The notes: generated by a model not told the origin, from the sequence alone. A DNA stretch of 64,000 nt from JABAAI01 sp965242745 (GCA_965242745.1 CBDETG010000107.1:69645-133644); one strand, 5' to 3'; numbered from the stretch's first letter, positions 43,480 to 52,121 are shown. Numbers and translations: made by a program.

Positions 43480-44180
43480 TCTATATGAAAGAGAATGGGA
43501 AGCTCAATCCAATGCTCCTTAGCCTCGCTGTCTCTTTTCTCCACTTCAAATTCCCACTTCTCTACAGCCGCAATGGCTGCCTTATCCAAAAGCCTATAAC
43601 CAGAAGAGCGATGAAGCTTCCACTTGGAAGCACGCCCTTCTGTCCCAATGAGCAGACGCAGCACTACTCTCCCCTGCTGTCCCAGTTCCCAAGCGCGGCG
43701 CGGATAACGAGGAGGGAATTGGCGCACATAGCGCGCCTTGTATATAACGCTGGCAGGGTCCTGCCTGGCAGAAGAAGCAAGGCCGGGATTTTGCAAAGGA
43801 GAAGAGCGGCCTTTCTGCTTCCTTCGCACTTTTGCAGACTTAGCTTTGGGCAGGATTTTATGCGCTGCCAATATGTACTGCTCCTTTTTGCCCCTTGCCA
43901 AGGCATGCAAGAGATACTTTTCTTGAAGATTACTAGGATCACGCAAGTCTATGCTCGCACTCCTTTGGAAGGACATGGGCAGCGAGGCCCGCGCATCAAA
44001 ATGCAGCCTAAAATGATGCGCCTCTTGCAGCTGCTCCTGTCCCAGCCCAAAGAGCATGCGCTCTATACCATAAATAGCTGCAATATTTGCAAGCAGAGCC
44101 AAAGCAAAACAGACAAGCCAGATATAACGTACAAGCACAGCTTTCGGAGTCTCTAGTTGTTTTTTGATGAGGAGATGCAT
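43476..44180 (-). CDS. tonB: TonB-family energy transducer (first copy)
   Basis: A 234-residue protein from the ATG at 44180 (MHLLIKKQLETPKAV); longer upstream frames lack a better start. One membrane anchor (VRYIWLVCFALALLANIAAIYGI), a basic/proline-poor spacer (KAKSAKVRRKQKGRSS), then the TonB C-terminal domain: YVRQFPPRYPRRAWELGQQGRVVLRLLI, GTEGRASKWKLHRSSGYRLLDKAAIAAVEKWEFE. It would transmit force from ExbBD to an outer-membrane receptor. No receptor gene is in this window. Confidence 0.87.
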   Translation of the reverse strand: MHLLIKKQLETPKAVLVRYIWLVCFALALLANIAAIYGIERMLFGLGQEQLQEAHHFRLHFDARASLPMSFQRSASIDLRDPSNLQEKYLLHALARGKKEQYILAAHKILPKAKSAKVRRKQKGRSSPLQNPGLASSARQDPASVIYKARYVRQFPPRYPRRAWELGQQGRVVLRLLIGTEGRASKWKLHRSSGYRLLDKAAIAAVEKWEFEVEKRDSEAKEHWIELPILFHIE

Positions 44181-44426
44181 GCTGCAGTTCCACAGCCGCT
44201 GCCAGAAAATACAAGGCAGCCGGTAATGAGAATGTGTCTCATTATCAATTAAAGACGATTCTAAGAAAGCCCTCCTGTACAGCAAGACATTTTTAGACAA
44301 AGCAGCAGTTCCATAATTTACGCAAATGACGCTCTACTTTTTCTTTGCCCGGGCTAAATCTTATCGAGGAATGCGTTAAAAGCTGCCGAAGAGCATTAGA
44401 GAGCGAGCTTAGCAAAAGGAGTATAT

Positions 44427-45224
44427 ATGATACGTTCTTTATGGACTGCTGCCAGTGGTATGATAGCGCAGCAATTCAACATAGATACCGTTGCGAATAA
44501 TCTTTCCAACGTAAATACCACAGCATTTAAGAAGAACAGGGCGGAATTTGAAGACCTGATATACCAGCACCAGGTCTTAGCTGGCACTCCTGCTACGCCT
44601 GTTTCCGAAGTCCCTACGGGCGTCTCTGTAGGACATGGGGTCAAGGTAGCGGCAAGTCAAAAATTCTTCGATATGGGGAATCTGCAGTCTACAGCTAACA
44701 GCTTTGACTTGGCTATAGATTCCCAAGTAGGTTTCTTCAAGGTCCTTCTGCCGGACGGGAGCTTTGCCTATAGCCGTGATGGGAGCTTCAAACTCGACTC
44801 CAATCGTCAGATCGTTACTTCGAATGGTTATCTGCTCGAGCCCCCCATCATCCTCCCTGAGGGCGCCGTAAACAGTAGCTTTCAAGTATCAGAAAATGGG
44901 GAAGTAACAGCGCGCTTGGCTGGAGATGAGCTCCCCATTCCTATAGGGCAAATAGAACTCACGCGCTTTGTAAACCCTGCGGGCCTCAAGGCTATAGGGC
45001 GCAATCTTTTTCAGGTGACTGTGGCCAGCGGAGAGGGCATAGCCGGGGTGCCGGGACTGGACGGCTTGGGCGGCATCCTGCAAGGCTTTTTGGAAAGCTC
45101 TAACGTAAAGCTTGTAGAAGAAATGGTAAATATGATCGTAGCGCAGCGGGCTTATGAATCCAATTCTAAGGCCGTTACAACCACAGATTCTATGCTAAGC
45201 ACAGCCATCGCTATGAAACGCTGA
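44427..45224 (+). CDS. flgG: flagellar basal-body distal rod protein FlgG
   Basis: A 265-residue FlgG. The N-terminal axial helix MIRSLWTAASGMIAQQFNIDTVANNLSNVNTTAFKKNRAEFEDLIY and the C-terminal helix NVKLVEEMVNMIVAQRAYESNSKAVTTTDSMLSTAIAMKR are the family hallmarks. AAAAGGAG lies just before the ATG. FlgG forms the distal rod of the periplasmic flagellar motor. Its partner flgJ-like gene follows 15 bases later. Confidence 0.94.
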   Translation: MIRSLWTAASGMIAQQFNIDTVANNLSNVNTTAFKKNRAEFEDLIYQHQVLAGTPATPVSEVPTGVSVGHGVKVAASQKFFDMGNLQSTANSFDLAIDSQVGFFKVLLPDGSFAYSRDGSFKLDSNRQIVTSNGYLLEPPIILPEGAVNSSFQVSENGEVTARLAGDELPIPIGQIELTRFVNPAGLKAIGRNLFQVTVASGEGIAGVPGLDGLGGILQGFLESSNVKLVEEMVNMIVAQRAYESNSKAVTTTDSMLSTAIAMKR

Positions 45225-45239
45225 TCATTTGACTAAGCT

Positions 45240-45785
45240 ATGTCTCCTTCCTTTCATCCTGTTTTTTCTTTGAAAAGGCATCATGCCCTCGAAGCTTACA
45301 GCAATCAGAATTTTCCCAGCTCTATCAAGAACGCAAAGGCTGGCAGGAACAGCAAAGCAGAGCTCAAGTATTACTTTCCTTCCCTTTTTGCAGACAAGCT
45401 CTTAGATGCAAATACGAAGAAGTCTCTATACGAAGGCAGCGCAAAAAGCGCAGGCATAAGGAAAGAACACAAAGAACAAGGCTCCTTTAGCAGTCTCATT
45501 GGGAAACAAGCGCCAAAAGAGCTTAGCAGGGAGGAGATTCAAAGCGAGATACAAAAGAGCAGAGAAAAAAAACAGCTCTACGACGCTGCCTTGGAATTCC
45601 AGTCCCTCTTTATTGATTCTGTCCTCAATGCCATGCGTAAGAATTTACGTCCTCAAAATGATCTCTTGTACGGCGGCTTTCGCCAAAAGCTTTTTGAAGA
45701 CATGCTTTATGAAGAATATTCTCGTATGCTTTCACAGACAGAGCACTTCCACCTTGCTGACAAGATATACAACCAGAGCAGATAA
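45240..45785 (+). CDS. flgJ: FlgJ-like rod-binding protein
   Basis: A 181-residue protein with the rod-binding part of FlgJ at its C-terminal half: YDAALEFQSLFIDSVLNAMRKNL, then DLLYGGFRQKLFEDMLYEEYSRMLSQTEHFHLADKIY. The N-terminal 85 residues are poorly conserved and basic. It lacks the muramidase domain of enteric FlgJ, as usual in spirochaetes. It should cap rod assembly together with FlgG, encoded immediately upstream. Confidence 0.85.
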   Translation: MSPSFHPVFSLKRHHALEAYSNQNFPSSIKNAKAGRNSKAELKYYFPSLFADKLLDANTKKSLYEGSAKSAGIRKEHKEQGSFSSLIGKQAPKELSREEIQSEIQKSREKKQLYDAALEFQSLFIDSVLNAMRKNLRPQNDLLYGGFRQKLFEDMLYEEYSRMLSQTEHFHLADKIYNQSR

Positions 45786-46749
45786 AGCAGCCAGGGCGCT
45801 AGCAGCGCTCCTTAAAAAAAGACATTTGAAGAATAAGAACAGTGCTGTGCGCCTACTAAGAGCCGGTCTCAAAACTAGGCTCTTGCGACACAGGCAGAGT
45901 GCTCGATGCGCTCAGCATTTTTAGGGCAACTCTAAAATTGCGTCTGTCTCCCGCATGCCCGAGTAGGCAAAAGCGCCACGCCCCCTGAGCAACCGCGCGC
46001 GCCGCCTACTACAAGGCCATTTTAAGCCCAAGCGTTGTTGTAATAAGCGGCGCTTGTGGCCTGCGGCGGGGGTTTCTGATGACTGCGCCGGGGTGGGAAG
46101 TAGGCGGCGTTTGTGGCCCGCGGCGGGGGTTTCTGCTGACAGGGGCGCCCGGAGAAATAGGAGGCGCAGGCGCTCTGCGTGCTGTACATACCAGAACAAT
46201 CCAGTGCAAGGCATAGGCATTGCGTCACGAGCACACGAGGTGCGAGAGTCTGGCGCTAAAGCAGGGCTGGCAATACGGATATGGTTTTTTCTGGAGCTGT
46301 ACATATCAGAACAATCCAGTGCAAGGCATAGGCATTGCGTCACGAGCACACGAGGTGCGAGAGTCTGGCGCTAAGGCAGGGAGGCCGTTTGCGCCAGACC
46401 AATGCCTATGCCTTGCCGTGTCGTTTGCGCCAGACCAATGCCTATGATTTGCCGCTATGTCACATTGGGCGCAGTTAGCAAAACCAACGCTGCTTATTAC
46501 AACCACGCCAGACGCCGCTTATTACAATACCCTCGTTTTTTGTAAATTCACATTGCATGCTAAAGAGCTGGTCTCAAAACTAGGATCTTGCGACACAGGA
46601 GGTGTCGCCATTTGGCTGACGACGACCAGAATGGTCGAAGGAAGCCAAATGTAAGCAATTTTAGGGTCTCCCTAAAATTGCGTCTGTCTCAAAAATACAT
46701 GGATGTATTTTTGAGACCAGTTCTAAAGAGTATAAAATAAGATAGCAGA
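45786..46749. repeat. repeat-dense intergenic region, no gene
   Basis: A GC-rich mosaic of repeats. The hairpin repeat AAGAGCC...GGCTCTT is at 45858-45884 and a variant at 46563-46589. A near-identical 86-bp unit is at 46181-46266 and 46296-46381 (two mismatches). A GCGCCAGACCAATGCCTATG unit appears twice (46391 and 46427), in inverse orientation to part of the 86-bp unit. A GCGGCGGGGGTTTCTG unit is at about 46047-46083 and 46103-46140. Nested palindromes lie at 46600-46735. Frames here are chance readings of repeats. The last part matches the upstream region of the RQEG gene at 49962. Confidence 0.75.
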
Positions 46750-46788
46750 ATGTCTGAGCGCATAAACCTTAAGCTTGATCAATTCTTC

Positions 46789-46831
46789 CATTTTTCCTAT
46801 CCTTAATAATATATATAAGATAGGAAAAATG
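46789..46831. mobile_element. 43-bp palindromic insertion in the RQEG gene
   Basis: CATTTTTCCTATC at 46789-46801 and GATAGGAAAAATG at 46819-46831 are exact inverted repeats around an AT-rich loop. It is absent from the otherwise matching copy B. It therefore looks like a tiny mobile hairpin (MITE-like) or a transposition footprint. Its insertion removed the normal start of the gene. Confidence 0.7.
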
Positions 46832-47486
46832 CTAGCAGCGAGAGTGCGCTACTTTCTTCCCGCCCTTCGGCTATGAGGTCCAAAGCGAGTATGAGCTAAG
46901 CACAGTAACAAAGCGCATCGATGTTGTGGTCCTGCGCAAGAGCCATATACCTCCCCTTGCAAAGCTGGAGCTCTTCCATTACTTTTCTGATCACAATCTG
47001 CTCAGCTACAAGTCCTTTCAAGATCACTTCCAGCTGCGTGATATCCACGACTGTATGATCTACTACTACCACTATCTCCAGCTTAACCCAGAGGCCTGCA
47101 GAGACAATCTCACTGTGACCTTGCTGCTTTCGAAAAGGCCGCGTAAATTTCTGTCTGAGTATGGAGGCGCTGTAGAGGAAATTGCGCAGGGCGTTTATGT
47201 AATAGAAAATCCCATCATCCATATGCGCGTAATCAATATCGAGGCCGTGGAGCTGAGCAGCGCCGACAGTATGTTTTTGACAGCCTTTAGTAAAGACCTT
47301 GCTCGTCTAAAAGAGACACAGAGGAGTTTTGCAAGGCAGGCTTTTACTACAAACAAAAAAGTGCTTGCTAATTTGAGACAGGCCTTGCAAGCTAGGTTAG
47401 CTATTTTCGAAGGAGAAGTAGACATGGGAGCCGTAGCAGATATAACCGAATATGTGATGCCAGCGATACGAAAGGCAGAAAATCGA

Positions 47487-47738
47487 GGTAGACAGGAAGG
47501 TATAGAGAAAGGTATAGAGAAAGGTATAGAGAAAGGCATAGAGAAAGGTATAGAGAAAGGCAGACAGGAAGGTAGACAGGAAGGTAGACAGGAAGGCAGA
47601 CAGGAAGGTAGACAGGAAGGTAGACAGGAAGGCAGACAGGAAGGCAGACAGGAAGGCAGACAGGAAGGCAGACAGGAAGGCAGACAGGAAGGCAGACAGG
47701 AAGGCAGACAGGAAGGCAGACAGGAAGGCAGACAGGAA
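47487..47738 (+). repeat. 12-bp tandem repeats encoding IEKG then RQEG units
   Basis: Five copies of a 12-mer like GGTATAGAGAAA are followed by fifteen copies of GGCAGACAGGAA or GGTAGACAGGAA (47559-47738). All keep the frame, so copy-number change lengthens a charged helix without frameshift. Copy B has only six RQEG units. Codon identity between units indicates recent expansion. Confidence 0.9.
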
Positions 47739-47905
47739 GGCTTAGAGAAAGGTCATGAAGAAGTTGCGCATGCTATGCTAAGAGCAGGCTTTCACGTTAC
47801 TGACATTGCCAAGGTGACGAAGCTCTCCACCAGCAAGGTAAAGCAGCTCCTGTCCCGGCTTTAGCATGGCTAGCGCAGCTACATGCGAGCTATGCAACAA
47901 GGCCC

Positions 47906-47965
47906 ATGGAAAAACTGATTCACAGCTACGAAGATCCGCAAGTTGGGCGGCGGGAGAGGGAGTGA
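47906..47965 (+). pseudogene. 5' fragment of the type III mod gene (first copy)
   Basis: Nineteen codons (MEKLIHSYEDPQVGRRERE) that match the start of the mod gene at 52122 (MEKLIHSYEHQDKQR) and then stop. It lies right behind RQEG copy A, and the same arrangement is found behind copy B. It shows that an RQEG gene followed by a mod start was duplicated as a block. Confidence 0.65.
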
Positions 47966-48037
47966 AAAATATAAAACTTTCTGCACGCATTTACAAGCGT
48001 AGGAATATATGCAAATACCGATAGATAAAGTACGTTT

Positions 48038-48547
48038 ATGGAAATTGACTTTCAAGAGCTCATTGCATTACCCAAAAAGATAATCGAAAAGAATATTTTG
48101 TTAGAAGAAAAAAATATTGAATATAAATACCCTTTTGTAAAAAAATATTATTTGCGCTCTGAAGACAAAAATCAGTTTTCATTTTTGCTCGCTGTAAAAC
48201 AAAGCGCAAAAAAGGCTATGAAGCTTAGCTTGCATCACATGGAAGATCGCGCTAATTATGGGCTTTTGCGGGTAGATTATGGCGGCAGACACAAAAACCC
48301 TGTAGAAATAAATCAACATGTGCCGGAAAAATTCAAACCTTATGCCGGGTCATTGTTGGATAAAGCCCATATTCATTATAGCGTAAAAGGGTATAAGAAT
48401 TTGGCGTGGGCTATTCCTTTAGATGATGACCCCTTCCCCATTAAAGATATTGGCTTAGCTGGAAGCATTGCTGAGGCTTTTCAAGAGTTTTGTAATAGTA
48501 TCAATGTAAAAACAAAAATTAGAATGCAAAAGGAAATATTTCAATGA
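48038..48547 (+). CDS. DUF6978-like protein
   Basis: A 169-residue hydrophilic protein (YPFVKKYYLRSEDKNQFSFLLAVKQSAKKAMKLSLHHMEDRANYGLLRVDYGGRHKNP, KAHIHYSVKGYKNLAWAIPL). The pattern, plus its partner below, fits the DUF6978 group often encoded next to DUF1828 proteins. The pair resembles a toxin-antitoxin or defence module, of unproven function. Its stop overlaps the next start (ATGA). AT-rich compared with the neighbouring RQEG genes, so probably an independent insertion. Confidence 0.6.
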   Translation: MEIDFQELIALPKKIIEKNILLEEKNIEYKYPFVKKYYLRSEDKNQFSFLLAVKQSAKKAMKLSLHHMEDRANYGLLRVDYGGRHKNPVEINQHVPEKFKPYAGSLLDKAHIHYSVKGYKNLAWAIPLDDDPFPIKDIGLAGSIAEAFQEFCNSINVKTKIRMQKEIFQ

Positions 48548-49336
48548 GCTGGCTGAAAACTTATATAGATCAATATTATCAATTTCTAAAAGAACAAACT
48601 CTACTAGAAGAAAATGAGATAAGTGGCTGGACAGAAATAAAAACGCCTTACATAGGGATATTCAATGATGGAATTGATATTTATGCTAAAAAAGAAAATG
48701 GAAAGATCATGCTATCAGATGATGGTCAAACATTACATAATCTTGAACTTAGTGGCGTGGGAAGTCAATCGCACGTCAAGAAGAAAAGAACTTTTAGATC
48801 AAATCCTTGTCAATTATGGAGTAAAACTAAAAGCTAATGAACTAGTAGCAGAAGCAAATGGGAAAAACTTTGCACAGCGAAAGCATGACATACTTTCAGC
48901 TATTGCGGAAGCTAACGATTTGTATTTTTTGGCAAAACATACAGTAGCTTCGGTTTTTCGAGATGATGTTAAGGGTTTTTTAGACGACCATGAAATAATT
49001 TATACTCCTCATTTTCTAGCTAAAGGAAGCACTGGGATAGAATTTGCTTTTGATTTTCAAATTGCCTATCCAGAAACAGAAATTGTGATCAAACCGTTTA
49101 ATAATCTTACTAAAATGAACCTTCCACATTTCCTTTTTACATGGGAAGATATAAAAGTCATTCGAGAAAAACAGAGTGGCAAAAACGTAAATGGCCTGGC
49201 TATAATCAATGATAACGATGGAGAGCAGAGTGAGAAAGAGGAATATATAAACTTAATCTCAAGCAAGGGGGCAGATTATATATTCTGGAGTCAGCGGTAT
49301 ATTCCTGATAATATCAATAAGCTAAAAGCAGCTTAA
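48544..49336 (+). pseudogene. DUF1828/DUF1829-type protein, frameshifted
   Basis: The first frame (48544-) encodes MSWLKTYIDQYYQFLKEQTL and IYAKKENGKIMLSDDGQTLHNLELSGV, the DUF1828 block. Near 48755-48770 the reading shifts by one base into a frame that continues NRTSRRKELLDQILVNYGVKLKANEL and runs through a DUF1829-like part to 49336 (YINLISSKGADYIFWSQRY). The expected join is SGV...RRKELL, so one base has been gained or lost in the GTGGGAAG stretch. The gene is either dead or switched by frameshift. Confidence 0.7.
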
Positions 49337-49961
49337 ACCCCCTCCCCCCTCACCTCACCCCCCGCAAAGCTGAAATTGTCACAATAGTAATATATAATTC
49401 CGCCAAAGTCAAGCTGCAAAATCAGCTTTACAGATATGCGCCCTATCGCAATATGCGGAGGTTCCCGCGCTGCTCTTGCAAAGCTCTATAGAGCCGGTCT
49501 CAAAACTAGGCTCTTGCGGCACAGGCAGTGTGCCCATGCGCTCTGCGCTTCTGGCGCCATAAAGCTTGCCTCAGGCAAATCATTGGCATTGGTCTAGTAT
49601 GCAGCGAATACTAAAGGCCTGCGACTCTGAGCGCCGCCGCTAACACGACATAATACAGCTCCCAGACTCCGCTTATTACAACACCGCCGCCGTCATGAAA
49701 AGCAACGCTGCATTATTCCCAATTCTGCCTACTCCCCGGGCGCCATCGTCATCACTTCCCCCGCCGCCTATCCCCAACGCCGCTTATTACAATGCCCTCG
49801 TTTTTTGTAAATTCACATTGCACGCTAAAGAGCATAGAATAAGATAGCAGAATGTCACAGCGCATAAGTCTTAAGCTTGATCAGAAACAAGAGTCCGTTG
49901 CTTGCTTCTGGCTTTTGTAAATTCACATTGCACACTAAAGAGCATAGAATAAGATAGCAGA
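49337..49961. repeat. repeat-rich spacer with duplicated RQEG gene starts
   Basis: Contains another hairpin repeat (AGAGCCGGTCTCAAAACTAGG at 49490 onward, with CTCTTGCGG), GC-rich CGCCGCTTATTACAAYRCC units, and two copies of the RQEG-gene leader (TTTTGTAAATTCACATTGCA at about 49802 and 49914). The first leader copy ends in a 5' fragment of the gene (ATG at 49852, MSQRISLKLDQ) that soon stops. No intact gene lies here. Confidence 0.7.
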
Positions 49962-50861
49962 ATGTCACAGCGCATAAACCTTAAGCTTGATCAATTTTTT
50001 AAACGAGAGTGCGCTACTTTCTTCCCGCCCTTCGGCTATGAGGTCCAAAGCGAGTATGAGCTAAGCACAGTAACAAAGCGCATCGATGTTGTGGTCCTGC
50101 GCAAGAGCCATATACGCCCCCTTGCAAAGCTGGAGCTCTTCCATTACTTTTCTGATCACAATCTTCTCAGCTACAAGTCCTATAAAGATCACTTCCAGCT
50201 GCGCGATATCCATGACTGTATGATCTACTACTACCACTATCTCCAGCTTAACCCAGAGGCCTACAGAGACAATCTCACTGTGACCTTGCTGCTTTCGAAA
50301 AGGCCGCGTAAATTTCTGTCTGAGTATGGAGGCGCTGTAGAGGAAATTGCGCAGGGCGTTTATGTAATAGAAAATCCCATCATCCATATGCGTGTAATCA
50401 ATATCGAGGCCGTGGAGCTGAGCAGCGCCGACAGTATGTTTTTGACAGCTTTTTGTAAAGACCTTGCTCGTCTAAAGGAGACACAGAGGCGTTTTGCAAG
50501 GCAGGCTTTTACTACAAACAAAAAAGTGCTTGCTAATTTGAGACAGGCCTTGCAAGCTAGGTTAGCTATTTTCGAAGGAGAAGTAGACATGGGAGCCGTA
50601 GCAGATATAACCGAATATGTGATGCCAGCGATACGAAAGGCAGAAAATCGAGGTATAGAGGAAGGCAGACAGGAAGGCAGACAGGAAGGTAGACAGGAAG
50701 GTAGACAGGAAGGCAGACAGGAAGGCAGACAGGAAGGCTTAGAGAAAGGTCATGAAGAAGTTGCGCATGCTATGCTAAGAGCAGGCTTTCACGTTACTGA
50801 CATTGCCAAGGTGACGAAGCTCTCCACCAGCAAGGTCAAACAGATCCTGTCCCGGCTTTAG
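49962..50861 (+). CDS. Rpn/PD-(D/E)XK nuclease-like protein with RQEG repeats, copy B
   Basis: A 299-residue intact paralogue of the gene at 46750. The N-terminal half has the nuclease-like core: FFPPFGYEVQSEYELSTVTKRIDVVVLRKS (the E...DxV pattern), LAKLELFHYFSDHNLLSYKSYKDHFQLRDIHDCMIYYYHYL. Six RQEG units form a charged coiled coil at about 228-252, and the end reads AMLRAGFHVTDIAKVTKLSTSKVKQIL, a small helix-turn-helix-like part found in Rpn-type proteins. A recombination or defence role is inferred from family resemblance, not shown. Confidence 0.72.
   Translation: MSQRINLKLDQFFKRECATFFPPFGYEVQSEYELSTVTKRIDVVVLRKSHIRPLAKLELFHYFSDHNLLSYKSYKDHFQLRDIHDCMIYYYHYLQLNPEAYRDNLTVTLLLSKRPRKFLSEYGGAVEEIAQGVYVIENPIIHMRVINIEAVELSSADSMFLTAFCKDLARLKETQRRFARQAFTTNKKVLANLRQALQARLAIFEGEVDMGAVADITEYVMPAIRKAENRGIEEGRQEGRQEGRQEGRQEGRQEGRQEGLEKGHEEVAHAMLRAGFHVTDIAKVTKLSTSKVKQILSRL
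50664..50735 (+). repeat. 12-bp tandem repeats encoding six RQEG units
   Basis: Six in-frame copies of GGCAGACAGGAA or its GGT variant, against fifteen in copy A. It is the variable-number part of the gene. Confidence 0.9.
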
Positions 50862-50902
50862 CATGGCTAGCGCAGCTACATGCGAGCTATGCAACAAGGC
50901 CC

Positions 50903-50962
50903 ATGGAAAAACTGATTCACAGCTACGAAGATCCGCAAGCGGGGCGGCGTGAGAGGGAATGA
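50903..50962 (+). pseudogene. 5' fragment of the type III mod gene (second copy)
   Basis: Nineteen codons starting MEKLIHSYEDPQAGRRERE, nearly identical to the fragment at 47906 and matching the mod start at 52122. The bases before it (about 50862-50902) also match those behind copy A, so the duplicated block includes the gene end, spacer and fragment. Confidence 0.65.
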
Positions 50963-51005
50963 AAAAATATTGACAGGTAAAAAGCAGTTATGCTATAAGT
51001 AGCGC

Positions 51006-51176
51006 ATGAACAAGAAGGAACACATAAGGAAGCCTTTAAGGTCAAGTTATGCTCCATCGCGTATAGCTCCTATTGTTGAAGTAGTTTTGAAGATGGAAGA
51101 AATGGAAAGAGAAATGGAAAAAGAAAATTCATCTCAAAGTACAAAATCGCAAAATAATATAGAGAGCGCGCCTTAA
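51006..51176 (+). CDS. small charged protein, 56 aa (first copy)
   Basis: ATG at 51006 opens MNKKEHIRKPLRSSYAPSRIAPIVEVVLKMEEMEREM, ending SQSTKSQNNIESAP. The leader TGACAGGTAAAAAGCAGTTATGCTAT is shared with the second copy at 51777. Conservation of the frame between two diverged copies (mostly synonymous or conservative changes) argues that it is translated. Not recognised. A membrane-anchored protein follows, so it may be part of a two-gene module. Confidence 0.6.
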   Translation: MNKKEHIRKPLRSSYAPSRIAPIVEVVLKMEEMEREMEKENSSQSTKSQNNIESAP

Positions 51177-51201
51177 AGATAAGCAAAACTGCCTTATTGC
51201 T

Positions 51202-51642
51202 TTGGATAGTAACTTGCAAATCATCATTGATGCCTTGCAACTCATAGTAACGCTTGGCGCGGTTGCACTGGCCTGGAGGCAGTTAGCGCGTTTTAGAAGG
51301 ACGCATTCCATGGAGATTGCTCTTAGTTTAGAGCGTGAAATTACAAAAAGAGAAGAAAAGCTATTTGAGCTTACAATTCAAATTCAATCATTTACAAACA
51401 AGACCAACGTTGAGGCTGATAGAAAAAAAATCTTTGAGGAATTCCAATACCAGCAAAAAATTTATGCGGATGCGGTTGATAAACTTTGCCTCGCTATTTT
51501 GAACAAATACATAGAAGGACGGCTTTGGCGGCGAGAGTATAAAGCAATTATATCTGATATTCGTGATATGCTGGGTGCAGGTATAACAAAAAATGAGTAC
51601 CCGAACATTCATGCCTTGCACACAAAATGGTCATCCAGGTGA
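51202..51642 (+). CDS. small membrane-anchored protein, 146 aa
   Basis: A TTG start at 51202 gives MDSNLQIIIDALQLIVTLGAVALAWRQLARF, one membrane helix, then a long charged helix (SMEIALSLEREITKREEKLFELTIQIQSF). The pattern is like small membrane proteins with a cytosolic coiled coil found near phage-defence genes. A truncated copy sits at 51974 behind the second small gene. Function unknown. Confidence 0.6.
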   Translation: MDSNLQIIIDALQLIVTLGAVALAWRQLARFRRTHSMEIALSLEREITKREEKLFELTIQIQSFTNKTNVEADRKKIFEEFQYQQKIYADAVDKLCLAILNKYIEGRLWRREYKAIISDIRDMLGAGITKNEYPNIHALHTKWSSR

Positions 51643-51776
51643 CTGCTGTAAAAGTCATTCGATGAGCTGACGGGCGCCCCCGCGCTTCTCTTGCAAAGCT
51701 CTGATAAATTGAAATAGCAGGGAGAGGGAATGAAAAAATATTGACAGGTAAAAAGCAGTTATGCTATGGGTAATAC

Positions 51777-51947
51777 ATGGACAAGAAGGAAACGATAGAA
51801 GAGACTTTCAGGGAGAGTTATACTCCATCGCGCATTGACCCTATTGTTAAAGCAGCTTTGAAGATGAAAGAAATGGAAAGAGAAATGGCAAAAGAAAATT
51901 CATCTCAAAATACAAAATCGCAAAACAATAGCAAGAGCACGCCTTAG
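51777..51947 (+). CDS. small charged protein, 56 aa (second copy)
   Basis: MDKKETIEETFRESYTPSRIDPIVKAALKMKEMEREMAKE, ending SQNTKSQNNSKSTP; the same length and layout as the protein at 51006, with about two thirds of residues shared. The acidic N-terminal part replaces a basic one in the first copy, so the two may bind different partners. Confidence 0.6.
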   Translation: MDKKETIEETFRESYTPSRIDPIVKAALKMKEMEREMAKENSSQNTKSQNNSKSTP

Positions 51948-51973
51948 AGATACCTCAATACTGCCTTATTGCT

Positions 51974-52105
51974 TTGGATAGTAACCTGCAAATCATCATT
52001 GATGCCTTGCAACTCATAGTAACGCTTGGCGCGATTCCGCATATTGCAATATGCGCAGTAGCTAAGCTGCGGCGCTTTCCGCGCTGCTCTTGCAAGGCTC
52101 TGTAA
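51974..52105 (+). pseudogene. truncated copy of the membrane-anchored protein
   Basis: The first 20 codons (MDSNLQIIIDALQLIVTLGA) match the gene at 51202. The frame then runs into unrelated GC-rich DNA (IPHIAICAVAKLRRF) and stops at 52105. The break point is a CGCATATTGCAATATGCG palindrome (about 52036-52054), also seen in part near 49436-49456, so the truncation happened at a repeat. Confidence 0.65.
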
Positions 52106-52121
52106 GAGCCACTTCTAATAA

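Larger units (their letters stand above)
46750..47864 (+). pseudogene. Rpn/PD-(D/E)XK nuclease-like gene with RQEG repeats, copy A (5' disrupted)
   Basis: The ATG at 46750 and codons MSERINLKLDQF match copy B (49962). Then a 43-bp palindromic insertion (46789-46831) breaks the frame. From about 46832 the sequence rejoins copy B in its frame, preceded by an in-frame TAG. The first usable start is a GTG at 46926, giving a 312-residue product lacking the first ~46 residues. The core (LAKLELFHYFSDHNLLSYKSFQDHFQLRDIHDCMIYYY) is intact. The C-terminus has five IEKG and fifteen RQEG repeats, then a helix-turn-helix-like end (AGFHVTDIAKVTKLSTSKVKQLL). Such proteins belong to the Rpn-like group linked to DNA recombination and, in some cases, phage defence. 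Confidence 0.7.

Noticed and set aside
46000..46660. Several long open frames on both strands in the GC-rich region
   Set aside because: They read the same repeats in several frames, have repetitive low-information products and no ribosome sites.
47487..47738. Possible CRISPR array because of regular short repeats
   Set aside because: The repeats are directly adjacent 12-mers in frame with no spacers; they encode RQEG/IEKG units of a protein.
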